This document shows, piece after piece, positions 19,441-26,979 of a DNA stretch of 64,000 nt; position 1 is the stretch's first letter; the number at the start of each line of letters is the position of its first letter. The position numbers and the translations under genes were made by a program. Below the pieces are notes generated by a model, which saw only the letters and a list, made by a program, of their open reading frames with translations, was not told where the DNA came from and did not search any database. The stretch lies in NCBI RefSeq assembly GCF_016908415.1, contig NZ_JAFBDW010000002.1, forward strand, positions 186,001 to 250,000, given 5' to 3'. Source of the stretch: Caldicoprobacter guelmensis (GTDB taxonomy: Bacteria; Bacillota; Clostridia; Caldicoprobacterales; Caldicoprobacteraceae).

Positions 19441-19461
19441 CAGCAATTTAATAGGTTTAAA
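19441..19461 (+). repeat. Direct repeat, right copy, flanking the HEPN/MNT pair
   Basis: It matches 18574-18594 at 20 of 21 positions (CAGCAATTTAATAGG then TTTAAA). The sequences outside the two repeats are not similar, so the identity is confined to this block. Confidence 0.7.
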
Positions 19462-19645
19462 TACAGACATGACTAAATTTATTATTGAAAACATTGATTC
19501 AAAATGTTATTCTTTATTTAGAATAAAAGCTTGGTTGTACGGTAGTATGGTTTTATGTTTTGTAGAGTTAAATAACGGTAGTATTGAGGTAAGGCAGTAG
19601 TATGGTATGACGGTAGGGGCTTTACCGTAAACTGCTTTTGTGCAC

Positions 19646-19672
19646 AAAACCCCTACGGGGGTTTTTTATTTT
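19646..19672 (+). terminator. Intrinsic terminator before the TRAP operon
   Basis: AAAACCCC (19646-19653) pairs with GGGGTTTT (19658-19665) across TACG, followed by a T-rich run. It is preceded by a second hairpin, ACGGTA (19610-19615) with TACCGT (19623-19628). Placed directly before dctP, it may end upstream transcription or act as an attenuator of the TRAP operon. Confidence 0.75.
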
Positions 19673-19691
19673 TTGTCTAAGGAAGGGTGAA

Positions 19692-20777
19692 GTGCAAGCC
19701 ATGTTAAAAAATACCAGAGTATATATAGTGGCAGTCTTGTTGGTAGTCTTTTTAGCTTCCTGCGTATCAGCCAGCATTGCCGCACAAAAAGGTGGAGCAT
19801 CCAGCGGCATCGTGACAAATGGGGAGGTCATTCACCTGAGGCTGGCCCATTTTTTCCCCGCTACCCACCCGATAGAAACCGAAGTGGTGTCTTACTGGAT
19901 AAAAGCGGTCGAACAGGCAACCGGCGGAAGGGTGAGGGTGACTAGCTATCCTGGTGAAACGCTGCTCAGGGCTTCAGATGTTTATGAGGGCGTCATAAAC
20001 GGTATAGCTGATATTGGGCTGTCGTGCTTTTCGTACAACAGAGGGCGCTTCCCCGTTTTGGAGGCATTTGAGCTGCCGGGCATAACATACAAGAGCTCAT
20101 GGGTGGCCAGCAAAGTAGCTTGGGAAGGAGTGAAAATCCTGGCGCCTAAGGAGGTTGGGGATACCAAGCTCATGATGGTATTTGCTACAGGTCCAGGGGA
20201 CCTGTTTACAAAAGTGCCTGTTAAAACGTTGAAAGACCTCAATGGGTTAGAGATAAGGGCAACAGGGCTTAGCGTCAAGACCCTTAAATCATTAGGAGCT
20301 GTGCCTATTGCTATGGCGCAGTCTGAGACATACCAGGCTCTGGCTAAAGGTATAGTGAAGGGTAACCTCTCACCCGCCGAGGTGTTAAAAGGCTGGAAAC
20401 AAGGAGAAGTTATAAAATATTTAACAAAAACGCCCTTCCTTTACAATACATTGTTTTATCTAACCATGAACAAAGGAAAGTGGAATTCGTTGCCCGATGA
20501 CATTAAGGAGGCAATAATGGAGGTCAATGAACGTTGTTTTAATGATGTAGCTGCCAGTCTGTGGGATAGGCAAAATGAAAAGGCTATCAGGTGGGCTGTA
20601 GATGAGATGGGTATAGAAATAATTGAGCTTACTGGTGAGGAAAAGGATAAATGGCTGGATAAGGTGCGGTCTGTACAGGAGGAATATATCAGTGCTGTAA
20701 ATGATATGGGCATCGATGGTCAAAAAGTGCTTAACACAGTTAAACAGCTAGGTGATAAGTACAATAACCAGTATTGA
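19692..20777 (+). CDS. dctP: TRAP transporter substrate-binding lipoprotein, DctP type
   Basis: About 361 residues. An N-terminal hydrophobic segment ends in the lipobox LASC, so the mature protein is probably anchored to the outer face of the membrane. The body fits DctP: LRLAHFFPATHPIE at the start, the DVYEGVINGIADIG stretch, and IRATGLSVKTLKSLGAVPIAM containing the carboxylate-binding arginine. It delivers an organic acid, type unknown, to DctQM. The ribosome site AAGGAAGGG favours GTG 19692 over ATG 19701. The gene is first of three in a tight operon. Confidence 0.9.
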   Translation: MQAMLKNTRVYIVAVLLVVFLASCVSASIAAQKGGASSGIVTNGEVIHLRLAHFFPATHPIETEVVSYWIKAVEQATGGRVRVTSYPGETLLRASDVYEGVINGIADIGLSCFSYNRGRFPVLEAFELPGITYKSSWVASKVAWEGVKILAPKEVGDTKLMMVFATGPGDLFTKVPVKTLKDLNGLEIRATGLSVKTLKSLGAVPIAMAQSETYQALAKGIVKGNLSPAEVLKGWKQGEVIKYLTKTPFLYNTLFYLTMNKGKWNSLPDDIKEAIMEVNERCFNDVAASLWDRQNEKAIRWAVDEMGIEIIELTGEEKDKWLDKVRSVQEEYISAVNDMGIDGQKVLNTVKQLGDKYNNQY

Positions 20778-20790
20778 TTGGGGGATGGTC

Positions 20791-21285
20791 ATGGAGAAGC
20801 TGGAGAGGGTTATAAAAAGAGTGAGCTGGTTGCTTGATACTATAGCCTGTATCGGTATGGTTATGGTAGTGCTGATTACAGTATCGAATATACTGTTAAG
20901 GCAGGTAGTTGGCTGGTCGATACTGGGGGCTTCTGAATATGTTAGCGCTGTATCGGCGGTGGTAATAAGTTTTTCATTAGCTCGCTGTGCTCTTGAGGAT
21001 GGGCATATTAAGGTGGAGTTCTTTGGAGAGAAACTTCCTAAAAAAGCGCTCATGGTAATAGATACCTTCTCTAAAACCCTTATTTCTTCTATAATGGTGC
21101 TATTATTTATTCGGCTTATGCAGCACGGAAATAAAATTAGGTTAAGCGGTGAGGTATCACCAACAGCCCAGTTTCAATTATACCCTTTTATTTTTATGGT
21201 GGTTTTAGGCATAGGTGTTCTTTGTTTGGTAAATGTTTTGGAGCTATTAAAGCTTATTAGGAGAGCGGTGAGACGGGATGAGTGA
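20791..21285 (+). CDS. dctQ: TRAP transporter small permease, DctQ type
   Basis: About 164 residues with four membrane helices and the family segments NILLRQVVGWSILGASEY and CALEDGHIKVEFF. DctQ is the small membrane subunit that associates with DctM. ATG 20791 lies 13 nt after the dctP stop, behind a GGGGGATGG ribosome site. The last 8 nt overlap dctM. Confidence 0.9.
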   Translation: MEKLERVIKRVSWLLDTIACIGMVMVVLITVSNILLRQVVGWSILGASEYVSAVSAVVISFSLARCALEDGHIKVEFFGEKLPKKALMVIDTFSKTLISSIMVLLFIRLMQHGNKIRLSGEVSPTAQFQLYPFIFMVVLGIGVLCLVNVLELLKLIRRAVRRDE

Positions 21286-22585
21286 ACCCATAATTGGCGT
21301 AGCAGGCATATTCCTGTTTTTATTTTTAATATGTTTACGGGTACCTATAGCGTATGCAATGGCCATTGTAGGTGCGGCAGGTTTTGCGTTATTGGTTTCG
21401 CCGTCTGCGGCTTTAAGCATGTTGGCTACCGAAGTGTACTCCAATTTTTCGTCTTATTCACTGAGCATGATTCCTATGTTTATATGGATGGGGTTTTTGG
21501 CATACTATTCTGCCATAGGTTCGAAGCTTTATAGGTTTGCATATTGTTTTATTGGACACCGGCCAGGTGGACTGGCCATAGCCACACAGGTGGCCTGTGC
21601 CATATTTGGAGCGGTATGCGGTTCCAATACGGCTACAGCGGCTACTATGGGAGCCATAGCATTGCCCGAGATGAAGAAGTACAGGTATGATGATTCGTTA
21701 TCTACGGCAAGCGTAGCGGCTGGAGGGGCTTTGGGGATACTCATTCCCCCCAGCGTTATATTTATCGTCTATGGCGTGGCAACCGGGCAGTCAGTTGGGA
21801 AACTGTTTGTTGCGGGCGTTGTCCCAGGTATCCTATTGATGCTGTTTTATATAATTGCCATATGGGTTGTTGTGTTAAAAAGAAGGGACTTGGCTCCTGC
21901 AGGAGAAAGGGCTTCATGGGCTGAAAAGCTTGATTCGCTGCGCAACGGAGTTCTGGAAGTGCTGGTCGTATTCATTATTTCGCTAGGAGGGCTATTTGCT
22001 GGCTGGTTCACTCCTGCAGAGGCGGGGGCAGTAGGCTGTGCTGGAATTTTGCTCATAACTATGATAAGGCGCCAGATAACTTTAGAAGGGTTTTGGAAGT
22101 CATTAAGAGATACCACCAGGACAACTGCCATGATCATGTTCATGGTGACGGGGGCTATGGTGTTTGGACGATTTATGGCGGTGACCAGATTGCCGTTTGA
22201 ATTGGCAGGCTGGGTATCGGGATTGAATTTGCATCCTCTCTTGATTATGTTGTTCATACTCTTTATATACCTCGTACTTGGATGTTTCATTGATGCACTT
22301 GCCCTTATACTGCTTACATTGCCCATATTTTATCCTGTGGTGGCCAATGTGCTGAAGTTTGACCCCATATGGTTTGGTGTCATCATTGCGATGGTGGTGG
22401 CCATCGGAGTGATAACTCCACCGGTAGGAATGAACGTATTTATCGTTAAAGGAATCGCAGAAAATGTATCGGTTGAAACTGTATTTAAGGGCGTGTGGCC
22501 ATTTTTATTGGCGGCAATAGCCTGTGTACTATTGCTCATAGTATTTCCGCAAATTGTCACGTTTTTGCCCAATGTGTTGTATTAG
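21278..22585 (+). CDS. dctM: TRAP transporter large permease, DctM type
   Basis: The 435-residue, roughly 12-helix protein has the DctM signatures CGSNTATAATMGAIALPEMKK, ALGILIPPSVIFIVYGVATG and TPPVGMNVFIVKGIA. It is the Na+-coupled transport channel of the tripartite system. It overlaps dctQ by 8 nt. No enzyme gene that would reveal the substrate is adjacent. Confidence 0.92.
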   Translation: MSEPIIGVAGIFLFLFLICLRVPIAYAMAIVGAAGFALLVSPSAALSMLATEVYSNFSSYSLSMIPMFIWMGFLAYYSAIGSKLYRFAYCFIGHRPGGLAIATQVACAIFGAVCGSNTATAATMGAIALPEMKKYRYDDSLSTASVAAGGALGILIPPSVIFIVYGVATGQSVGKLFVAGVVPGILLMLFYIIAIWVVVLKRRDLAPAGERASWAEKLDSLRNGVLEVLVVFIISLGGLFAGWFTPAEAGAVGCAGILLITMIRRQITLEGFWKSLRDTTRTTAMIMFMVTGAMVFGRFMAVTRLPFELAGWVSGLNLHPLLIMLFILFIYLVLGCFIDALALILLTLPIFYPVVANVLKFDPIWFGVIIAMVVAIGVITPPVGMNVFIVKGIAENVSVETVFKGVWPFLLAAIACVLLLIVFPQIVTFLPNVLY

Positions 22586-22724
22586 AAGAAAAATTTGAAT
22601 CATACTTTTTCTTAAAAAAAGTGTTGCATTTAATATTGCAATTTAGAAAAGCAAAGTATAATCAATTATAAATCCGTTTTTGCTTTGATCACGATGTGAA
22701 AATATGGTAACATTTATTTTGATA

Positions 22725-22733
22725 TGTTATAAT
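22725..22733 (+). promoter_or_regulatory. Extended -10 promoter upstream of the AIM24-family gene
   Basis: TGTTATAAT stands about 135 nt before the start codon, with no convincing -35. The rest of the 283-nt gap (22586-22868) is AT-rich and shows no further gene. A weak AAGAAAAA/TTTTTCTT hairpin (22586-22613) may end the TRAP transcript. Confidence 0.4.
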
Positions 22734-22868
22734 TAAGCCAAGTCAAATAGTTATAACATTTTTGGTACATAAAAGTTGTTTTGCTTGATTCTGGTTTGTT
22801 GATGTTTATTCATTATCACTAAGATGTAGTTATTTGGGAAAAGGTTTATTATGGGAGGAGTGTTTACA

Positions 22869-23561
22869 ATGGAGTATAGGATTATTGGAGAAAATTTACC
22901 GGCGGTTATTTTTAAACTAAGGCAAGGGGAGAGCGTTATAACGGAAGCTGGTGGAATGTGTTGGATGAGCGAAGGCATCGAAATGGATACTAATATGAAA
23001 GGAGGTTTTTTCAAAGGGCTGGGTAGAGCTATTTCTGGTGAAAGCGTTTTTATAAGTAAATACACTTGTTCAATGGATGGTGCCGAAATTGCTTTTGCTT
23101 CAAGTTTTCCGGGGAAAATAATGCCTATTGTTTTGGAGCCAGGGCAGTCCATAATTTGTCAAAAGGGTGCATTTCTGTGTGGCGAAAGCTCAGTTGAGGT
23201 GAGCGTACACCTTGTCAAAAAGCTGGGGGCAGGTTTATTTGGAGGCGAAGGTTTTGTCCTCCAGAAAATAACTGGACCAGGTACTGTTTTTTTAGAAGTT
23301 GATGGTTCGGCGGTAGAATACACCTTGTCGTCAGGGGAAGTATTAAAAGTAGACACAGGTCATATAGTGGCTTTTGAACCAACGGTAGAGTATGACGTAA
23401 TTACAGTGAAAGGCTTTAAAAACTTATTTTTCGGTGGAGAAGGCCTTTTCTTGAGTAAACTTACCGGGCCTGGGAAAGTAATGCTTCAAACTCTGCCTAT
23501 AAGCAATTTGGTAAGAAATATTTCTCCTTATATTGCTAATTTATTGAAGGACAAATGCTAA
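22869..23561 (+). CDS. AIM24 / TIGR00266 family protein
   Basis: About 230 residues, rich in beta strands and glycine, with the family features ITEAGGMCWMSEGIEMDTNM near the N-terminus and the repeated GPGTVFLEVDG and GPGKVMLQTLP motifs of a double-stranded beta-helix trimer. The bacterial role is unknown; the mitochondrial relative Aim24 affects inner-membrane organisation. ATG 22869 has GGGAGGAG 8 nt upstream. It appears transcribed separately from the TRAP genes. Confidence 0.85.
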   Translation: MEYRIIGENLPAVIFKLRQGESVITEAGGMCWMSEGIEMDTNMKGGFFKGLGRAISGESVFISKYTCSMDGAEIAFASSFPGKIMPIVLEPGQSIICQKGAFLCGESSVEVSVHLVKKLGAGLFGGEGFVLQKITGPGTVFLEVDGSAVEYTLSSGEVLKVDTGHIVAFEPTVEYDVITVKGFKNLFFGGEGLFLSKLTGPGKVMLQTLPISNLVRNISPYIANLLKDKC

Positions 23562-23603
23562 AATATAAATAGGTGTTACGTTTAAGTGTAAAAGGTGATT
23601 ACA

Positions 23604-24569
23604 ATGAAGAAAAATACAAAAGCAAAAGTAAAAACAAAAGAAAGATACATAACCATAATCGTTGTTCCGCCTGCAGGTAGCGATTTAAAATCAGTCAAAA
23701 TTTATTGTCCTAAGTTCATTATACCGACGATATTGTGCCTCGTTTTATGTGGTGCTTTGATGGCGTGGGTCTTTGTTAGAAACTTAATGTATGAGAACAA
23801 TAAACTGAGGGCCAACAACATTCAGCTTCATGAAGTGAATCGTGCTCAGCTTCAGGTAATAAAGGACAACGAGCAGAAAGTAAAGGATGTGACTTACAAT
23901 AACTTGCAAATGCAAGAGAAGATACAACAACTAGCAGATTTATATGAGGAAATAGTGCAAAAATATAAGGGAATCACCGAAAGATATATATTGATGGCTG
24001 AAACACAAACATTAGCTAGCCGTTCAGATACTAGGAATGATAAAAGCTTCATATCTGACATTATCACCTTACAAAACAAAATTATGGAGATAAAATCTGT
24101 TTTAATGCTTGGTCCTTCTGACGAAGCCATATCGGATGCACGACTATTGCTAGATCATTTTGCTAAGGCTTTACCGGATTTTATTCCTCTACAAGGTAGA
24201 ATATCAGACGGGTTTGGATATAGGGAAGATCCGTTTACAAAAGAACAGCAGTTTCACAGTGGAATTGATATTGCCGCACCCTATGGCGGCGATGTAAGAG
24301 CAGCAGGGGCAGGGAAGGTAGTTTTTGTAGGCAGAAAAGGGGGATACGGCAAGCTGGTTGTCATCGACCACGGGTATGGTATAACGACTTACTATGGCCA
24401 TGCATCCAAGTTATTGGTGAAAGAGGGACAGCAGGTGGGGAAAGGAGAGGTGATTGCCAAAGTGGGCAGCACCGGTAGAAGCACAGGCCCGCATTTGCAT
24501 TTTGAGATAAGGATAAACGATGTACCTATCAACCCTTTAAAATATATAACCTTGGAACAATCACCTTGA
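23604..24569 (+). CDS. Membrane-anchored M23 (LytM-type) peptidoglycan endopeptidase
   Basis: About 321 residues. A basic N-terminus precedes one membrane helix (around residues 38-60), then a coiled coil (about 65-130), and a C-terminal LytM domain. The zinc ligands are visible as HSGIDIAAP (His218, Asp222) and HLHFEI (His297/His299). The enzyme would cut peptide cross-links on the outside of the membrane. The neighbouring bactofilin suggests a role in cell shape or spore formation, which is inference. ATG 23604 follows AAAGGTG. No catalytic residue is missing. Confidence 0.9.
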   Translation: MKKNTKAKVKTKERYITIIVVPPAGSDLKSVKIYCPKFIIPTILCLVLCGALMAWVFVRNLMYENNKLRANNIQLHEVNRAQLQVIKDNEQKVKDVTYNNLQMQEKIQQLADLYEEIVQKYKGITERYILMAETQTLASRSDTRNDKSFISDIITLQNKIMEIKSVLMLGPSDEAISDARLLLDHFAKALPDFIPLQGRISDGFGYREDPFTKEQQFHSGIDIAAPYGGDVRAAGAGKVVFVGRKGGYGKLVVIDHGYGITTYYGHASKLLVKEGQQVGKGEVIAKVGSTGRSTGPHLHFEIRINDVPINPLKYITLEQSP

Positions 24570-24606
24570 TTAAAGATAAAATCAAATGATCAGGGGGTTA
24601 TTATGG

Positions 24607-25002
24607 ATGATTTCTAAAAAGAAAGATAAAGAGGTTGATACAATTATAGGCAAAGGTACTACAGTAGATGGAGACATAAGGTCTGATCGCAGCATACATG
24701 TCGATGGAAAAGTAAAGGGCAATTTATGTGTGGAAGGGGATGTGGTTGTAGGTAGGGAAGCTTCTATTACAGGAGATATTACGGCTAATAATGTTTATAT
24801 ATCGGGTGTTGTAGAAGGCAATGTGTACTGCTCGGGATTTTTGAGGATATTCTCAGAGGGTGTACTGAAGGGAGATGCTAAGGCGCGCAGCTTTGCAGTC
24901 GATGAAGGGGCTTTCTTCGATGGCAAAATCTCCATGAGTCAAGGGGAGAAGGCAAAGGATGACTATGGTGTTGCCAAAGAGGGACAGCAGTCAAATACTT
25001 AG
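24607..25002 (+). CDS. Bactofilin family cytoskeletal protein
   Basis: About 131 residues with the repetitive right-handed beta-helix of bactofilins: TIIGKGTTVDGDIRSDRSIHV, DGKVKGNLCVEGDVVVG and ASITGDITANNVYISG. These proteins polymerise without nucleotide into filaments at the membrane and often sit next to M23 peptidase genes, as here. AGGGGG lies 9 nt before ATG 24607, favouring it over ATG 24586. The C-terminus is charged and disordered. Confidence 0.9.
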   Translation: MISKKKDKEVDTIIGKGTTVDGDIRSDRSIHVDGKVKGNLCVEGDVVVGREASITGDITANNVYISGVVEGNVYCSGFLRIFSEGVLKGDAKARSFAVDEGAFFDGKISMSQGEKAKDDYGVAKEGQQSNT

Positions 25003-25052
25003 GCGAGGGAACATCAGCTATCTCCCGCGAAGGGGAGTAGTGGCCGAGTGGC

Positions 25053-25129
25053 GCGGCCCGCGGTTGTGTCGTACCACTTGGGATGGCACAGCGTCGCTGA
25101 ACCGAAGCGCAAGGGTAAACCCTGTGTGC
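25053..25129 (+). ncRNA. Structured RNA element, copy A
   Basis: This GC-rich block after the bactofilin gene is about four-fifths identical to 37409-37486. Helix a pairs CGGCC (25054-25058) with GGTTG (25062-25066). Helix b pairs TGTCGTACC (25067-25075) with GGGATGGCA (25080-25088) around ACTT. Helix d pairs CGCA (25108-25111) with TGTG (25123-25126) and is topped by GGGT/ACCC. Several differences from copy B are compensatory or G-U changes, which is strong evidence for a functional RNA. Two further hairpins follow (CATCC/GGATG, and CCCCTCAA/TTGAGGGG at 25144-25163). The family is not identified; a HEARO/omega-RNA relationship is a hypothesis from a half-remembered consensus. Confidence 0.6.
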
Positions 25130-25197
25130 ATCCGCTTGAGGATGCCCCTCAATTTATTGAGGGGGAGGGCGTCACATATTGAATAGAGGGTGGTTTT

Positions 25198-25509
25198 ATG
25201 GCATGTAAAAAGGTATTATATGAGGAATTATTACCCCTCGAGTTTATAGAGAGGGTTAATGCTTTCCCAGTGGCATATTTGCCTTTAGGGATCCTGGAAT
25301 GGCATGGGCTTCATCTGCCGCTGGGTGCTGACGGTTTGCAGTCAAAAGGCGTGTTTGAGAAAATCGCATCAGAAATTGGTGGGATCGTACTTCCGATGTT
25401 GTTTCTTGGCCCTGACATCGTGGTAAACAAGGATGGCGTTTGCTACTACGGAATGGATCATCACAGCTTTGATGATGGGATGCCTCAGCAGCTAGAGGGA
25501 TTAAAGTGA
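25198..25509 (+). pseudogene. Creatininase-family amidohydrolase, truncated N-terminal fragment
   Basis: The 103 residues match the start of creatininase-type proteins: VAYLPLGILEWHG.HLPLG.D with metal-binding Glu, His and Asp, then YYGMDHHSFDDG. Full members are about 240-300 residues and need further ligands from the missing C-terminal half. The frame stops at TGA right after PQQLEG, where homologues continue. The gene has a start and a GAGGGTGG site, so it may still be translated, but it should be inactive. Confidence 0.75.
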
Positions 25510-25518
25510 ATAATTAGG

Positions 25519-25605
25519 TCTCTGGAACCAGAGATGCGGATGCTGGGGTCGCTGGGGCGCCGGAGTTGAAGACGCCGAAAGCCGGTGCGGGGCCACATGC
25601 TGTAC
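25519..25605 (+). other. GC-rich segment with hairpins after the truncated creatininase gene
   Basis: This segment is much richer in G+C than its surroundings. It contains the hairpin TCTCTGG/CCAGAGA (25519-25534) and a longer stem GCGCCGG/CCGGTGC. It carries no convincing reading frame. It could be a decayed insertion, an RNA or the join left by the event that truncated the creatininase gene. Confidence 0.35.
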
Positions 25606-25634
25606 TTGACATGACGGATAAAACATGTTATTAT
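25606..25634 (+). promoter_or_regulatory. Promoter of the first MpsC/DUF2294 gene
   Basis: TTGACA (25606-25611), a 17-nt spacer and TATTAT (25629-25634) form a near-consensus promoter, identical in its hexamers and spacing to the rnpB promoter. The start codon is about 60 nt downstream. Confidence 0.7.
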
Positions 25635-25696
25635 TCACTAGGTTGAAGTATGTTGTGCAAATATATACAAAAAAGGAAGATGGAGAGGAATATTAA

Positions 25697-26059
25697 ATGA
25701 CGAAAGGGCAGGTTGAAGCAAAGATAAGCGAAGCGGTTACCAAGTTTGAAAGGGAGTTTATGGGGCGAGGTCCCAAGCAGATCAAAACGGTAATCGTGGA
25801 GGACCTTATAATAATACGATTGATAGGTTTTTTAAGCAAGTCGGAGCAAAAGCTGGCAGAAAGCAGTCAAGGAGTGGAACTGATAAAGAGGGTAAGGAGT
25901 AATCTATTTGAAAATGCGAGGGAATACCTGGAAAGTTTAATCAAGGAAGTAATCGATGTGAATATAATAAGCATTCATTCTGATGTGAGCACAAAAACTG
26001 GCGAAAAGATAATTGTATTAACAGTAGACGAAAACTTAGAGCAGAAATTTGATAAATAA
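25697..26059 (+). CDS. MpsC / DUF2294 family protein, copy 1
   Basis: This 120-residue protein (MTKGQVEAKISEAVTKFERE, GRGPKQIKTVIVEDLIIIR, ending in a HSDVSTKTGEKI stretch) belongs to the DUF2294 family, since renamed MpsC after a staphylococcal Na+-translocating, membrane-potential-generating system. The MpsA and MpsB partners are not seen in the window, so the role here is open. It is soluble with no membrane helix. Copy 2 at 27746-28105 is about 88% identical in protein sequence, showing a recent duplication. GGAGAGG precedes the ATG. Confidence 0.85.
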   Translation: MTKGQVEAKISEAVTKFEREFMGRGPKQIKTVIVEDLIIIRLIGFLSKSEQKLAESSQGVELIKRVRSNLFENAREYLESLIKEVIDVNIISIHSDVSTKTGEKIIVLTVDENLEQKFDK

Positions 26060-26152
26060 CAGATGTTTATCAAGTTCGCTCAAAATGAAATTATATATTG
26101 CAATAATATATAATTTGTGTTAGTATATATATAGTCTGTGAGACTTTAAAAA

Positions 26153-26256
26153 TTTAATATTGGTATATTGGAAGACGGTCCGAAGGGTTATAAACCAGTC
26201 GGTACGTAAGCCAATATTTAATGATTTACCTGAATCATTAAATATTGGCTTTTTTG
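26153..26256 (+). promoter_or_regulatory. Leader with mutually exclusive antiterminator and terminator (riboswitch-like)
   Basis: A 17-bp perfect hairpin, GCCAATATTTAATGATT (26210-26226) with AATCATTAAATATTGGC (26233-26249), is followed by TTTTTTG and is a strong terminator. Its 5' arm can pair instead with AATATTGG (26156-26163), using CCAATATT (26211-26218). That alternative would enclose a compact 47-nt domain (26164-26210) containing GGTT/AACC and GAC/GTC pairings. This is the layout of an ON-type riboswitch or protein-controlled attenuator. I did not recognise the domain. It sits about 80 nt upstream of the gene at 26334. Confidence 0.55.
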
Positions 26257-26333
26257 TTTTTATTGTTAATTCTGTGGACGCTATTTTAAGCAGTCACAGC
26301 AAATAAACCTAATCTAAGGAGGATGAGTTGACC

Positions 26334-26810
26334 ATGTTGAATACAAAGGTTCTGCTTACTAAAGGAATTGACATTAATGATAGGGAATACTGCCAAACTG
26401 CTTTTGAACTTTTTAATAGTAGAAGTTTTTTTATCCTTCTTGAGAAGTTCAGCAATGCCATCATCAAGGAAAAACCAGAGTATTATGAGTTTTTAAATAT
26501 GTACTTCAATGATGAGGGATACATTGATATATGGCGCATACCTCATCTGTTGGTGGATCTGGTAGCAGGAAAATGCGAGTATCATGCGGCTTTGTTGAAT
26601 GACCAAGCATTTAGAACAAAGTTCATGAGTTTTATTGGAGAGTTTTATAACTATTGCATAAAGAAAACCAGTTTGCTTTTGGTTGAAAGCAACAATTTTA
26701 CTGATTATAAAAGCAATATGTTTCATATAAGAAAAAATCAGTACCTGTATAACCTTATAGTTGAAACATACTGCAAAATCTACGAAAATCTTGACAGCTA
26801 TGGGAAATGA
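26334..26810 (+). CDS. Protein of unknown function
   Basis: I do not recognise this 158-residue protein. It is predicted soluble and mainly helical, rich in Phe, Tyr and Asn, with no signal peptide, cysteine cluster or catalytic motif. AAGGAGGA lies 9 nt upstream of ATG 26334. Its leader carries the switch-like terminator, so its expression is probably conditional. The gene is AT-rich, and it lies between two copies of the MpsC-like gene, suggesting an inserted or rearranged accessory stretch. Confidence 0.6.
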   Translation: MLNTKVLLTKGIDINDREYCQTAFELFNSRSFFILLEKFSNAIIKEKPEYYEFLNMYFNDEGYIDIWRIPHLLVDLVAGKCEYHAALLNDQAFRTKFMSFIGEFYNYCIKKTSLLLVESNNFTDYKSNMFHIRKNQYLYNLIVETYCKIYENLDSYGK

Positions 26811-26979
26811 CCAAACAGATGAAGAGCGAGCGTGCAGGATGCATTGCGTTAAGACAGGGGAGTTTTTAATTGTGCGGCAGCTGCGGATAAAAAGGTCTGT
26901 GTTATTTTAAAGAAAGCTCATTTTGTAAAAGCAATATATGAAATAGTACGACGTAGTAACAAGTTGAAGGAGGAGGATT

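Noticed and set aside
19469..19600. 43-codon frame after the MNT gene
   Set aside because: No ribosome site or recognisable features; it starts in the spacer just after the right-hand repeat.
25032..25046. GGGGAGTAG resembling the start of the Mn2+ (yybP-ykoY) riboswitch
   Set aside because: The rest of that riboswitch consensus is not found, copy B lacks the motif, and no metal transporter follows.
25038..25060. TAGTGGCCGAGTGGC looking like the 5' half of a serine/leucine tRNA
   Set aside because: No acceptor stem, anticodon arm or GGTTCGA T-arm could be placed downstream.
25080..25094. GGGATGGCACAGCG resembling the T-box AGGGTGGNACCGCG
   Set aside because: The core UGGNACC is not matched, and no tRNA synthetase or amino-acid gene is downstream.
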